Source of the DNA: Flavobacterium sangjuense | GTDB taxonomy: Bacteria > Bacteroidota > Bacteroidia > Flavobacteriales > Flavobacteriaceae | DNA: 64,000 bases | Assembly (NCBI RefSeq): GCF_004797125.1 | Contig: NZ_CP038810.1 | Coordinates: forward strand, 1,612,001-1,676,000 | Direction of reading: 5' to 3' | In this document: in pieces, positions 36,513 through 44,854 of the stretch | Layout of the letters: every line of letters starts with the position of its first letter | How positions within the stretch are numbered: position 1 is the first letter of the stretch | Notes under the pieces: generated by a model | What the model saw: only the letters and a program-made list of their open reading frames with translations | The model's database searches: none | Told to the model about the DNA's origin: nothing | Made by a program: the position numbers and the translations under genes

Positions 36513-36537
36513 GGGTGATGACATTTTGTGTTGTCTA
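36513..36537 (+). promoter_or_regulatory. Candidate ECF-type promoter for the Kazal lipoprotein
   Basis: GGGTGATGACA and GTCTAA lie in the 83-bp gap before the lipoprotein gene and do not match TAnnTTTG. I suspect an ECF sigma promoter, because an ECF sigma/FecR pair is encoded just downstream. This is inference without a known consensus for this sigma. Confidence 0.3.
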
Positions 36538-36564
36538 ACCTTTAAACACTAAATTATAAATAAG

Positions 36565-37617
36565 ATGAAAAAAATTAAAATTTTACTATTGTTACTTACA
36601 GTAACTGTTGCAGGTTTCTATTCTTGTACCGATAATGATCCGGTTGAAAACGAAGTGGTAACTACCAAAAGTATTTCGTTGAGAACCACATTAAACGAAA
36701 TCAAAAAAGCCAACAATATCAGTGGGAAAAATGGTTTAACTACAGATGACCAATTTTTTTGCTTCGGGTTTGTTTATCCTATTAGCCTTTCATATAATGA
36801 CGGAACAGTAATTACCGTTTCTTCATATGAGGGATTAATTGAAATTTTAACTAATGAAACCTCTACATTATATATTGAGGGAATCGAATTTCCTTTCCAA
36901 GTGCAACAAGAAGGAGCAGTTACTACTATAAATAATGAAGCCGAATTCTTTGCATTGATTGATGACTGTACTTTTTATACTGTGAATGATATCGTCTTTG
37001 ATTTTACTTGTTATTCCATTGTTTTCCCGATTTCGGTTGTGAATGCAAATGGTCAAACTATAGTGGTAGATGATCAAACGGAATTGGTAAACTTAGCTTC
37101 ACCAACGCCTACAGGAACATCTTATCAATTGGATATTGTATTTCCAATCTCAGTTGTTCAAAACGATCAGACTATAGTTATTAATAATTTATATGAATTC
37201 TTTGATTTGAATAATGATTGTCCAAGCAGCTCATGTGTTTGTCCTGCCGACTATAATCCGGTTTGTGTACAAACTTCTGCTGGTGTGGTTGAATACTCGA
37301 ATATGTGTCATGCAGAATGTGATGGATTTACTGCTGCCGATTTAGTATCCTGTGATCCTGTGACAACTGTTAATTTCGGAACAGGTTTAGGTTCGTGTTT
37401 TAATATGGCTTATCCGGTACAGGTTCAATCTGGTGGTGCTTTGGTAACGGTGAATTCTGATGACAATTTGCGTCAGTATTATTTCCCGGCACTGTCAAGT
37501 ATTCCAGCCTTTGTTTATCCGGTAACGGTAACATTTAATAGTGCAACAGGTCCGGTAACAGTACTTATAACCAGTAGTGCTCAGTTTGAAACGGCTATCA
37601 CTAATAATTGTAATTAA
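36565..37617 (+). CDS. Repeat lipoprotein with an internal Kazal-like domain
   Basis: A 350-residue predicted lipoprotein. The lipobox ends AGFYSC with Cys21 as the lipidation site. A repeated unit of about 30-45 residues ((I/V)xFP(I/F)xV...(I/V)T(I/V)NxxxEFxxL) occurs six times, starting near residues 66, 107, 149, 189, 278 and 316. Pairs of units are bracketed by Cys: 66-135, 149-219 and 278-349. Between the second and third pair sits a Kazal-type domain (224-263: CVCPADYNPVC, YSNMCHAEC, C263). Kazal domains usually inhibit serine proteases. Its target is unknown. It directly precedes an ECF sigma, FecR and TonB-receptor set. Confidence 0.8.
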   Translation: MKKIKILLLLLTVTVAGFYSCTDNDPVENEVVTTKSISLRTTLNEIKKANNISGKNGLTTDDQFFCFGFVYPISLSYNDGTVITVSSYEGLIEILTNETSTLYIEGIEFPFQVQQEGAVTTINNEAEFFALIDDCTFYTVNDIVFDFTCYSIVFPISVVNANGQTIVVDDQTELVNLASPTPTGTSYQLDIVFPISVVQNDQTIVINNLYEFFDLNNDCPSSSCVCPADYNPVCVQTSAGVVEYSNMCHAECDGFTAADLVSCDPVTTVNFGTGLGSCFNMAYPVQVQSGGALVTVNSDDNLRQYYFPALSSIPAFVYPVTVTFNSATGPVTVLITSSAQFETAITNNCN

Positions 37618-37655
37618 TTGATTTTAAATAAGAATTGGGAAAAATCAATGTTACG

Positions 37656-37681
37656 ACACAACCTTAGCGATAAGGTTGTGT
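37656..37681. promoter_or_regulatory. Strong hairpin just upstream of the ECF sigma gene
   Basis: ACACAACCTTA (37656-37666) and TAAGGTTGTGT (37671-37681) form a perfect 11-bp stem with a GCGA tetraloop. It lies 38 bp after the lipoprotein stop and 14 bp before the sigma start codon. The U-tract after it is poor. It could be a terminator, an attenuator, or a structure limiting translation of the sigma factor. Confidence 0.7.
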
Positions 37682-37695
37682 TTGTAATTTAAGCT

Positions 37696-38220
37696 ATGAA
37701 AGAAGAAAACCAAAATGTTAAGCTCTGTTCCGAAGCGGTTTTTCGCTCGGTTTTTGACACTAATTTTAAAGTGTTGCGTAACTTTTTGGTATATAAATTC
37801 CGGGGCGATATAGAAAGTGCCGAAGATGTAGCTCAAAATGCTTTTGTTAAACTTTGGGAAAATTGCGGAATAATTCAACCCGAACAAGCCAAAAGCTTTT
37901 TATACACTACAGCTATTAGGCTTTCGCTGAATAGAATTAAGCACAATCAGGTAGTGAATAATTATGATTTGCAATTTAGACCCAAATCATCACACAAAGA
38001 ATCACCGGAATTTTTAATGGAGGAAACCGAATTAAAATCCCTGTTAGAAAAAGCCATAAATGATTTGCCCGAAAAGCAAAGAACCGTATTTTTAATGAAC
38101 CGTTTTGACAATCAGTCTTATACTGAAATTGCAGCATCATTGGATTTATCGGTAAAAGCGGTGGAAAAACGAATGCACCAAGCATTATTGTCCTTGAGAA
38201 AAGTAGTAAAAAACGTTTGA
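37696..38220 (+). CDS. ECF RNA polymerase sigma factor (FecI-like)
   Basis: A 174-residue extracytoplasmic-function sigma factor. Region 2 contains AEDVAQNAFVKLWEN and region 4 has LPEKQRTVFLMNRFDNQSY, TEIAASLDLSVKAVEKRM. No region 3 or N-terminal extension is present. It overlaps or abuts the FecR-type gene and is followed by an STN-type TonB receptor, the classic cell-surface signalling order. It would direct transcription of its own cassette and perhaps of the adjacent Kazal lipoprotein. Confidence 0.9.
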   Translation: MKEENQNVKLCSEAVFRSVFDTNFKVLRNFLVYKFRGDIESAEDVAQNAFVKLWENCGIIQPEQAKSFLYTTAIRLSLNRIKHNQVVNNYDLQFRPKSSHKESPEFLMEETELKSLLEKAINDLPEKQRTVFLMNRFDNQSYTEIAASLDLSVKAVEKRMHQALLSLRKVVKNV

Positions 38221-38231
38221 AAAATAATACG

Positions 38232-39134
38232 ATGGAAGAGATGAACGAAACGTATTTATCCGATTGGTTGGCCAATAAAATTACAGACGAACAATTAAAA
38301 GAATTGGTTTCGGCAGAAGATTTTGAGGCATTTCAAAAGATAAAAAACACGCTAAGCAATTTTGAATTCAGCAATCCTGATTTGGAACAAAACTTTAGCG
38401 CAGTCAAGCAAAAGCTGGCTACTAAAAGTCAAGCTAAAACAAAAGTAATTCCGCTTTGGCGTTATGCTTCGATTGCGGCTTGTTTGCTGGTAATGTTTGG
38501 TTTGTATCATTTTTTTATAGCCGAAAATACCATAACAACTGCTTTTGGTCAAACACAAATAATCACCTTGGCCGACCATTCCAAAGTATCTTTAAATGCC
38601 AAATCAACACTGGTTTACCGCAACAATTACAGCTACAAACGAGCCTTGTGTCTCGATGGTGAAGCTTTTTTTGAAGTCGAAAAAGGAAGTTCGTTTACTG
38701 TAAAAACATCGCTCGGCGATATTCACGTTTTGGGAACCAAATTCAATGTGATAGCATTCAAAGATTTCTTTGAAGTAAAATGTTATGAAGGCAAAGTGGA
38801 AGTAACACAAAAAGGAAAATCAATCATTTTAACACACGGAGAAAGCGTTCGCTATTACAATCATACGGTTGAAAATTGGGCAGATGATACAACTGAAAAG
38901 CCAACCTGGATTTCGGGAGAAACGTCTTTTAAAAATGTACCGATGCGCTATGTAATTGACCAGTTTAAAAACCAATACAATGTTGAAATCGACTATCCGA
39001 AAACCATTGAAAACATAAAATTCACAGGAACTTTTACACATAAAGAATCAACCGTAGCGCTGCAAACCATTTGTTTGCCGTTGCATTTAAAATTTGGCAA
39101 AGACCAAACCGGAAAAATTATCATTTCTAAATGA
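38232..39134 (+). CDS. FecR-family anti-sigma factor
   Basis: A single-pass inner-membrane regulator. The cytoplasmic N-terminus (about 75 residues) would hold the sigma factor, followed by the membrane helix YASIAACLLVMFGLYHFFIA. The periplasmic FecR domain contains TLADHSKVSLNAKSTLVY and GEAFFEVEKGSSFTVKT. The C-terminal DUF4974/STN-like part has FKNVPMRYVIDQFKNQYNVEI. ATG at 38232 is chosen over an in-frame TTG at 38217 that would overlap the sigma gene by 4 bp. The gene overlaps the receptor gene by 4 bp. Confidence 0.88.
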   Translation: MEEMNETYLSDWLANKITDEQLKELVSAEDFEAFQKIKNTLSNFEFSNPDLEQNFSAVKQKLATKSQAKTKVIPLWRYASIAACLLVMFGLYHFFIAENTITTAFGQTQIITLADHSKVSLNAKSTLVYRNNYSYKRALCLDGEAFFEVEKGSSFTVKTSLGDIHVLGTKFNVIAFKDFFEVKCYEGKVEVTQKGKSIILTHGESVRYYNHTVENWADDTTEKPTWISGETSFKNVPMRYVIDQFKNQYNVEIDYPKTIENIKFTGTFTHKESTVALQTICLPLHLKFGKDQTGKIIISK

Positions 39135-41425
39135 AGAAACTAATGTTGTTAGCCTTCTTTTTGTGCTGGTTACAATTTTCCTGGTCACAAAAAAAGAAGT
39201 CGTTTTTTTATGCTGATGCAAAACTCACCAAAGTGCTTTCTGATGTCGAGGAAGCATTTGATGTTAAATATTCCTATGTCGATTCTTTGGTAATTCCACA
39301 GCGATTTTCATTGCCAAAAAAGTTATATGACTTAGATGAAATTAATAATGAAATTGAAAAGCAATCGACTTTAAAAATCATCAGGATTAACCAGCGTTTT
39401 TATTCTCTTAATAAAACGGAAGCCAAAGGAACGGAATCAAACATAACACTGCTCAAAGAAGTTATAGTCGAAGAGTTTTTGGCAAAAGGAATTCAAAAAA
39501 CCAATCAACATTATAGCATCTTTCCACAAAAAGTGCAAACGCTTCCGGGAATAACGGATGCCGATATTTTGCAATCACTACAACAGTTACCTGGAGTTAA
39601 AAGTCCGAATGAAACGGCAACAGGCTTATATATTCGCGGCGGCACTTCTGACCAGAATTTAATCCTGATGGATGGCATTCGGTTGTATCATCCCGGGCAT
39701 TTATTTGGCATGATTTCTAGTATTAATCCTAATGTGGAGCAAACCGTGGATTATTACAATAAGGCTGTGAATCCAAGGTTTGGTGAAAGAGTTTCGGGAA
39801 TTATCGATATCAAATCCACAGACAAAATCTCAGATAAGTTAAAAATTAATGCGGGAATCAACGCTCTGAATGCCGATATTTATCTGAAAGCATCATTGAT
39901 TAAAGATAAATTAGGCTTGCAATTTTCTGCCCGAAAATCGTATACCGAATGGCTGCAATCGCCTACGTTTAATCAATTGGAACGCAAGGTTTTTCAGAAT
40001 ACCGACTTCAAAGAATTTGATAATGACAACCAATTTCAGTTTTATGATTATTCAGCAAAATTGAATTTCAAACCCAATCCAAAAACTGAAATTTCACTCT
40101 CGGCTTTGGTTATTAAAAATGATTTAGATTATAAAAGTGTTATCAAGACCGACAGTATCAGTAACCAAAGAATGAAAGTAGAAAATTATGGATTCAGTCT
40201 GAATTGGACACAAAAATATACTCCGAAATTCAAGCAGCAAACTTTGGTTTACTACTCGCTTTACAGTTTTGATTACCTCAAGAAACAGGATTATGATAGC
40301 AATAAATTTGAAGCGTTCAAGAAATTAAATAGAGTAGTAGATTCGGGCGCTGAGTTGCGTTTTGGTTATCAAATGAATGAACAATCTAATTTAGATTTTG
40401 GTTATCAGGTTTTCGGAAATGATATTTCACATTTGTTCAATAGTTACAATCAGGATGTTGGAATTGATTTAGGTTTGCGACATCTTTACAATGTTACTCA
40501 TGCCGGATATGTTCATTACCAAAGTGATTTTGGCAGTTGGAATATCCAGCCCGGCTTGCGTTATAACTTTTATAGCCAAATAAAAGCCTCGAGTTTCGAA
40601 CCGCGTTTGATGCTTCAAAAGAAACTAACTGAATCGTTAATCTGGCAAGTTTCTTATGAACGAAGAAGCCAGATTTTGAGTCAGGTTCGCGAAAATGCGG
40701 CTAACGATTTGAGTCTGGAAAACTATGTTTGGGTATTGTCTGATAATGGTGAATATCCAATTCAGAAAGCAAATCAGTTTGCTTCCGGAATCATTTTCAA
40801 AAAGAATAACTGGCTTTTAGATGTTGATACTTATTACAAAAATATCACTGGAATCACTTCGTATACTTTGGGTTTTTTGGGACAGAATGACAATGACATT
40901 CATCACGGAAAAGGATTTACCAAAGGAGTAGATGTTTTGCTTCAAAAAAGCCATAATTCATGGCGTGCTTGGATGACATACACTTATCAGGATTCACAGA
41001 ATAAGTTTGAGAGTTTAAATGACGGGAATTATTTCAGCTCCAATGCCGATATCAAGCACAATTTTACGATTGCGTTCAATAAAAAATGGAAGAACTTTTT
41101 GTTTACAACAGGATGGTTTTGGCACAGCGGAAAACCATTTAGCACGGTTAATGATTCGGGAGAAATCACAGCTTACAATTCCGAAAGATTACCTGATTAT
41201 CATCGTTTAGATTTTTCTGCCAGTTATCAGTTTCAAAACCAAAAAGGAACTATTTTTAAAGTTGGCGTATCGGTTTACAATCTTTACAACCACAGCGATC
41301 TTATCAGTAAAGAATTCGAGCGAAAGTATGCAAGTCTTCAGGATTTCATCACGCCGCGTTATGAGATGCAGAATTATTACACTTTGGGCATCATGCCAAA
41401 TGTTTTTTTTAGAGTGAATTTTTAA
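39131..41425 (+). CDS. TonB-dependent receptor with N-terminal signalling (STN) domain
   Basis: A 764-residue outer-membrane receptor. The signal peptide is MKKLMLLAFFLCWLQFSWSQ, then an STN-like domain (about 22-95) that would contact the FecR protein. The plug (about 130-230) has LQQLPGVKSPNETATGLYIRGG and LILMDGIRLYHPGHLFG. The rest is beta-barrel, ending in the aromatic FFRVNF. No SusD-like gene or CarboxypepD_reg domain is present, so it is not a standard glycan-utilisation (PUL) receptor. The ligand is unknown. The receptor, FecR and ECF sigma make a complete transenvelope signalling unit. Confidence 0.9.
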   Translation: MKKLMLLAFFLCWLQFSWSQKKKSFFYADAKLTKVLSDVEEAFDVKYSYVDSLVIPQRFSLPKKLYDLDEINNEIEKQSTLKIIRINQRFYSLNKTEAKGTESNITLLKEVIVEEFLAKGIQKTNQHYSIFPQKVQTLPGITDADILQSLQQLPGVKSPNETATGLYIRGGTSDQNLILMDGIRLYHPGHLFGMISSINPNVEQTVDYYNKAVNPRFGERVSGIIDIKSTDKISDKLKINAGINALNADIYLKASLIKDKLGLQFSARKSYTEWLQSPTFNQLERKVFQNTDFKEFDNDNQFQFYDYSAKLNFKPNPKTEISLSALVIKNDLDYKSVIKTDSISNQRMKVENYGFSLNWTQKYTPKFKQQTLVYYSLYSFDYLKKQDYDSNKFEAFKKLNRVVDSGAELRFGYQMNEQSNLDFGYQVFGNDISHLFNSYNQDVGIDLGLRHLYNVTHAGYVHYQSDFGSWNIQPGLRYNFYSQIKASSFEPRLMLQKKLTESLIWQVSYERRSQILSQVRENAANDLSLENYVWVLSDNGEYPIQKANQFASGIIFKKNNWLLDVDTYYKNITGITSYTLGFLGQNDNDIHHGKGFTKGVDVLLQKSHNSWRAWMTYTYQDSQNKFESLNDGNYFSSNADIKHNFTIAFNKKWKNFLFTTGWFWHSGKPFSTVNDSGEITAYNSERLPDYHRLDFSASYQFQNQKGTIFKVGVSVYNLYNHSDLISKEFERKYASLQDFITPRYEMQNYYTLGIMPNVFFRVNF

Positions 41426-41472
41426 AAGTTATTAGTTACAACGTTTTAGTTAATTTCTTTCCGCTAAACGAT

Positions 41473-41503
41473 GTTGATGGTCTTAACCAAAATAGTAATT
41501 TTA
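41473..41503 (+). promoter_or_regulatory. Putative promoter for the GapN-like dehydrogenase
   Basis: GTTG (41473-41476), a 19-bp spacer and TAATTTTA (41496-41503) resemble the TTTG/TAnnTTTG consensus with one mismatch in each box. The start codon is 16 bp downstream. Confidence 0.35.
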
Positions 41504-41518
41504 TAAAAAATCATTTTT

Positions 41519-43099
41519 ATGAATACTATTCCAACCGAATTTCAAATTACCAAATTATTACACCAAGATACTTATTTAGTTGACGGTCAGCTAAAAAAAT
41601 GGACTGGCGAAACCTCAGAAGTTTATTCTACTATTTCCTCAACCGAAAATTATGCGCCAACATTATTAGGTTCCATTCCAACGATGGGAGAAGCTGCTGC
41701 TGCTGAAGTAGTAGAATCGGCTGTTGCTGCTTATAACAACGGACAAGGATTGTGGCCAACGATGAAAGTCATTGACCGTATCAGATGCATGGAGAATTTT
41801 GTTACGCAAATGAAAGCTGCCCGTAGCGAAGTAGTCAAATATTTGATGTGGGAAATCGGAAAATCATTACCTGATTCAGAGAAGGAATTTGACAGAACGG
41901 TTGAATACATTTATGACACAATTGAGGATTACAAAGAATTAGACAGAAACAATGCGCGATTCACCAAAAGCCAAGGCGTGAATGCCATGGTTCGACGTGG
42001 GCCATTGGGAGTTGTGCTGTGTCTTGGACCTTATAATTATCCTTTGAACGAAACTTTTTCATTGCTAATTCCCGCCATCATCATGGGAAATACGGTGATT
42101 TTTAAACCCGCAAAACACGGCGTTTTATTGATTTCGCCATTGCTTGAAGCGTTTAAAAGCAGTTTTCCAAAAGGCGTTATCAATATCGTTTACGGCAGAG
42201 GAAGAGAAGTGGCTTCACCTATTATGAAATCGGGGAAAGTAGATATTCTTGCTTTGATTGGAAATAGCAAATCGGCAATTGCTTTGCAGGATTTGCATCC
42301 AAATAAAAACCGTTTGCGTTTGATTTTGGGATTGGAAGCTAAAAATCCCGCGATTATTTTGCCAGATGCGGATTTGGATTTGGCAATTCAGGAATGCATT
42401 ATGGGAACGTTGTCTTTCAATGGGCAACGTTGTACAGCCTTGAAAATTCTTTACGTACACGAATCAATTGCGGCGGAATTCAACAGAAGATTTACGGATA
42501 AAGTTGATGCACTTCCTTTTGGAAATCCATGGGAGAAAGGCGTTTCATTGACACCATTACCCGAAAAAGACAAACCCGATTATATTCAGGAATTAATTGA
42601 TGATGCTATAACTAAAGGTGCTAAAGTCATTAATGCAAAAGGTGGAGAACGTTCGGATAATTATATTTTTCCAGCTGTTTTATTTCCGATAAACAAAGAA
42701 ATGCGTGTGTATCACGAAGAGCAATTTGGGCCTGTGATTCCAATTATAACTTTCAAAGACATTCAGGAACCGTTGAATGATATGGCAGAATCAAACTATG
42801 GACAACAAGTGAGTTTGTTTGGGAAAGACATTAAAACCATTGCGCCGCTTATTGACACTTTGGTGAATTTGGTTTGCCGTGTGAATTTAAACAGTTCCTG
42901 TCAACGTGGTCCGGATGTGTATCCGTTTACGGGAAGAAAAGATTCGGCTGTGGGAACCTTGAGTATTCATGATGCCTTGCGTTCGTTTTCTATTCGAACG
43001 TTTGTAGCTTCCAAAGACAATGCGTATAACAATGCGATTTTACAGGAATTGCTCAATAGTAAGGAATCGAATTTTATAAATACTGATTATATTTTATAA
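41519..43099 (+). CDS. gapN: NADP-dependent glyceraldehyde-3-phosphate dehydrogenase, GapN-like
   Basis: An aldehyde dehydrogenase superfamily enzyme of 526 residues. The catalytic Cys305 lies in [10 protein letters not shown] and the general base Glu273 in [18 protein letters not shown] and the RCTALK form of the Cys loop are typical of non-phosphorylating GAPDH, which makes 3-phosphoglycerate and NADPH. The N-terminus is longer than in streptococcal GapN. Activity on another aldehyde cannot be excluded. The gene stands alone, with a terminator directly after it. Confidence 0.82.
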   Translation: MNTIPTEFQITKLLHQDTYLVDGQLKKWTGETSEVYSTISSTENYAPTLLGSIPTMGEAAAAEVVESAVAAYNNGQGLWPTMKVIDRIRCMENFVTQMKAARSEVVKYLMWEIGKSLPDSEKEFDRTVEYIYDTIEDYKELDRNNARFTKSQGVNAMVRRGPLGVVLCLGPYNYPLNETFSLLIPAIIMGNTVIFKPAKHGVLLISPLLEAFKSSFPKGVINIVYGRGREVASPIMKSGKVDILALIGNSKSAIALQDLHPNKNRLRLILGLEAKNPAIILPDADLDLAIQECIMGTLSFNGQRCTALKILYVHESIAAEFNRRFTDKVDALPFGNPWEKGVSLTPLPEKDKPDYIQELIDDAITKGAKVINAKGGERSDNYIFPAVLFPINKEMRVYHEEQFGPVIPIITFKDIQEPLNDMAESNYGQQVSLFGKDIKTIAPLIDTLVNLVCRVNLNSSCQRGPDVYPFTGRKDSAVGTLSIHDALRSFSIRTFVASKDNAYNNAILQELLNSKESNFINTDYIL

Positions 43100-43100
43100 C

Positions 43101-43130
43101 AAAAAAGCCCCGAGCAATCGGGACTTTTTT
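43101..43130. terminator. Bidirectional terminator between gapN and the SOD gene
   Basis: CCCGA (43109-43113) pairs with TCGGG (43118-43122) around a 4-nt loop; flanking GC/AC bases make one mismatch and A- and T-runs extend on the two sides. It serves both convergent units. Confidence 0.85.
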
Positions 43131-43137
43131 ATAAAAT

Positions 43138-43914
43138 TTATTTCTTCGCTGTCGCTTCTTCATAGCGTTCGGAAACTTTTTTCCAATTGATTATTTTGAA
43201 GAAGTTGTCAATGTATCTTTTTCGTTTGTATTGATAATCTAAATAATAAGCATGCTCCCAAACATCGAGATTTAAAATTGGTGTGCCCGAAACGATTTGC
43301 TTTGGCATCAAAGGATTATCCTGATTTGGTGTACTGGTTACCTGTAATTTTCCTGTTTTATCAACAACCAGCCAAGCCCAACCTGAACCGAATTGTTTGT
43401 CGGCTGCATCAGTAAATTGTGTTTTAAACACATCAAATGAGCCAAAATCCCGGGTAATAAGTGTTGCTAACGTATCTTTAGGTTGTCCGCCTGATTTAGG
43501 TGCCATGCCTTCCCAAAACAAACTGTGATTGTAATAGCCACCGGCATTATTTTTTAAATCGGCATTGCTGCCATCACATTTTTTTAAGATGTCTTCAATG
43601 CTTAAATCGATTAATGTTGGATCTTCAACTACTAATTTATTTAGGTTGTTGGTATAGGTCAAATAATGTTTGGAATAATGCACTTCCATTGTTAGTATAT
43701 CAATGCTTGGTTCAAGTTCATTGTATTGATAAGGTAATTTGGTAAGAGAAAATTGTCCCTCAATGGCGCTTACGTCATCAGGTTGCCCAATAGTGATTTT
43801 TTCTTCGGCTGATGGCAACGGCACTTCAACAACTTCGGTAAGTTTTTTTCTTTTGCAGGATGGTAGCAATAGTATAAAAGAAAAGCATAAAACAATTGAA
43901 AAAATCTTCTTCAT
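43138..43914 (-). CDS. Exported Fe/Mn superoxide dismutase lipoprotein
   Basis: A 258-residue superoxide dismutase with an export signal. The start at 43914 gives MKKIFSIVLCFSFILLLPSC, a lipoprotein signal peptide with Cys20 as anchor. A longer open frame upstream runs through the neighbouring ACBP gene and is not used. The SOD fold begins at FSLTKLPYQYNELEP. Metal ligands fit HYSKHY, YYNHSLFWEGM and LDVWEHAYYLDY. GSGWAWLV and STPNQDNPL are also family marks. Metal preference is not settled. It lies 4 bp after the ACBP gene. Confidence 0.87.
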   Translation of the reverse strand: MKKIFSIVLCFSFILLLPSCKRKKLTEVVEVPLPSAEEKITIGQPDDVSAIEGQFSLTKLPYQYNELEPSIDILTMEVHYSKHYLTYTNNLNKLVVEDPTLIDLSIEDILKKCDGSNADLKNNAGGYYNHSLFWEGMAPKSGGQPKDTLATLITRDFGSFDVFKTQFTDAADKQFGSGWAWLVVDKTGKLQVTSTPNQDNPLMPKQIVSGTPILNLDVWEHAYYLDYQYKRKRYIDNFFKIINWKKVSERYEEATAKK

Positions 43915-43918
43915 AAAT

Positions 43919-44194
43919 CTACTTTTTACTATTTGCAATTTCGTGTATTGCTTCTGTGTATAATTCTTTTGCTTCGTCAATGGATAGATGGCTAATTTGC
44001 ATCCATGCATTAGTTTTAAAGGCATTTCGCAAGTCAAAATCAGCAGAGTTATTATAGTTAATAGTGCCAAAAGTTGCCTGCTTATAATAGGCATACAATC
44101 GCAATTGCACATCTTGCGGAAGCTCAGATTGTGACATTTTTGAAGCAATTTCTACTGCTTCCTGAAATCGAATTTCTAATTCTTTTTCGTCCAT
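43919..44194 (-). CDS. Acyl-CoA-binding protein (ACBP)
   Basis: A 91-residue four-helix acyl-CoA-binding protein, a family best known in eukaryotes but found in some bacteria including flavobacteria. The core pattern LPQDVQLRLYAYYKQATFG followed by AWMQISHLSIDEAKELY matches the ligand-binding helices. It would bind long-chain acyl-CoA in the cytoplasm. It sits 6 bp after psd and 4 bp before the SOD lipoprotein gene, in the phospholipid synthesis run, which fits a role in acyl supply. Confidence 0.9.
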   Translation of the reverse strand: MDEKELEIRFQEAVEIASKMSQSELPQDVQLRLYAYYKQATFGTINYNNSADFDLRNAFKTNAWMQISHLSIDEAKELYTEAIHEIANSKK

Positions 44195-44200
44195 TTCAGC

Positions 44201-44854
44201 TTATTCTTTTATTGCAATAACTGTTTGGTTTCCAACAGCATTTTGCTGAAGTTTCACTTCTACTTTTGTTCCTAGTGGAAAATAGATATCGACTCTTGAG
44301 CCAAATTTAATAAATCCGGCATCGTCTCCTTGACGAACCTGCATTCCTTCTTCGGCATAATTTACAATTCTGCGAGCCAAAGCACCGGCAATCTGACGAT
44401 AAAGAATTTCGCCAAATACTCGGCTTTCAATAACAACAGTGGTTCTTTCGTTTTCGGTACTTGCTTTTGGATGCCAGGCAACCAAATATTTTCCAGGATG
44501 GTATTTGCTGTATTTTATCTTTCCGCTAACACAATAGCGCGTCACGTGTACGTTTATTGGCGACATAAAAATGGAAACCTGTAACCGTTTGTCTTTGAAA
44601 TATTCTTCTTCAAATACTTCTTCAATAACGACTACCTTTCCATCAACCGGAGCAAGAACAACTTTATCGTTTGCTTCTATTTTTCTATTCGGGTTTCTGA
44701 AAAATTGTAAAATTAGTAATAGAAATACCAAAGCCGCAATTTGGATGGTTTTTTCCAACCAGATTATTGAAGTCAACTTTGGTGCAAACAGCGTAATGAT
44801 TACGGTTAACGTAGTTGCTATTAAAATAATTTTTCCGCCTTCTTTATGAAACAT
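44201..44854 (-). CDS. psd: Phosphatidylserine decarboxylase family protein
   Basis: It converts phosphatidylserine to phosphatidylethanolamine with a pyruvoyl cofactor made by self-cleavage. The short form (217 residues) is used, with two N-terminal membrane helices. The cleavage site is Gly-Ser in FIKFGSRVD near the C-terminus. Other marks are APVDGKVV, SIFMSPINVHVTR and YHPGKYLVAWHPKAS. ATG at 44854 (MFHKEGGK) is chosen over one ten codons upstream. It overlaps cdsA by 11 bp, linking synthesis of both precursors. Confidence 0.92.
   Translation of the reverse strand: MFHKEGGKIILIATTLTVIITLFAPKLTSIIWLEKTIQIAALVFLLLILQFFRNPNRKIEANDKVVLAPVDGKVVVIEEVFEEEYFKDKRLQVSIFMSPINVHVTRYCVSGKIKYSKYHPGKYLVAWHPKASTENERTTVVIESRVFGEILYRQIAGALARRIVNYAEEGMQVRQGDDAGFIKFGSRVDIYFPLGTKVEVKLQQNAVGNQTVIAIKE

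Noticed and set aside
43915..44148. Upstream extension of the SOD frame
   Set aside because: It runs through the ACBP gene in another frame; the lipoprotein signal peptide marks the true start at 43914.
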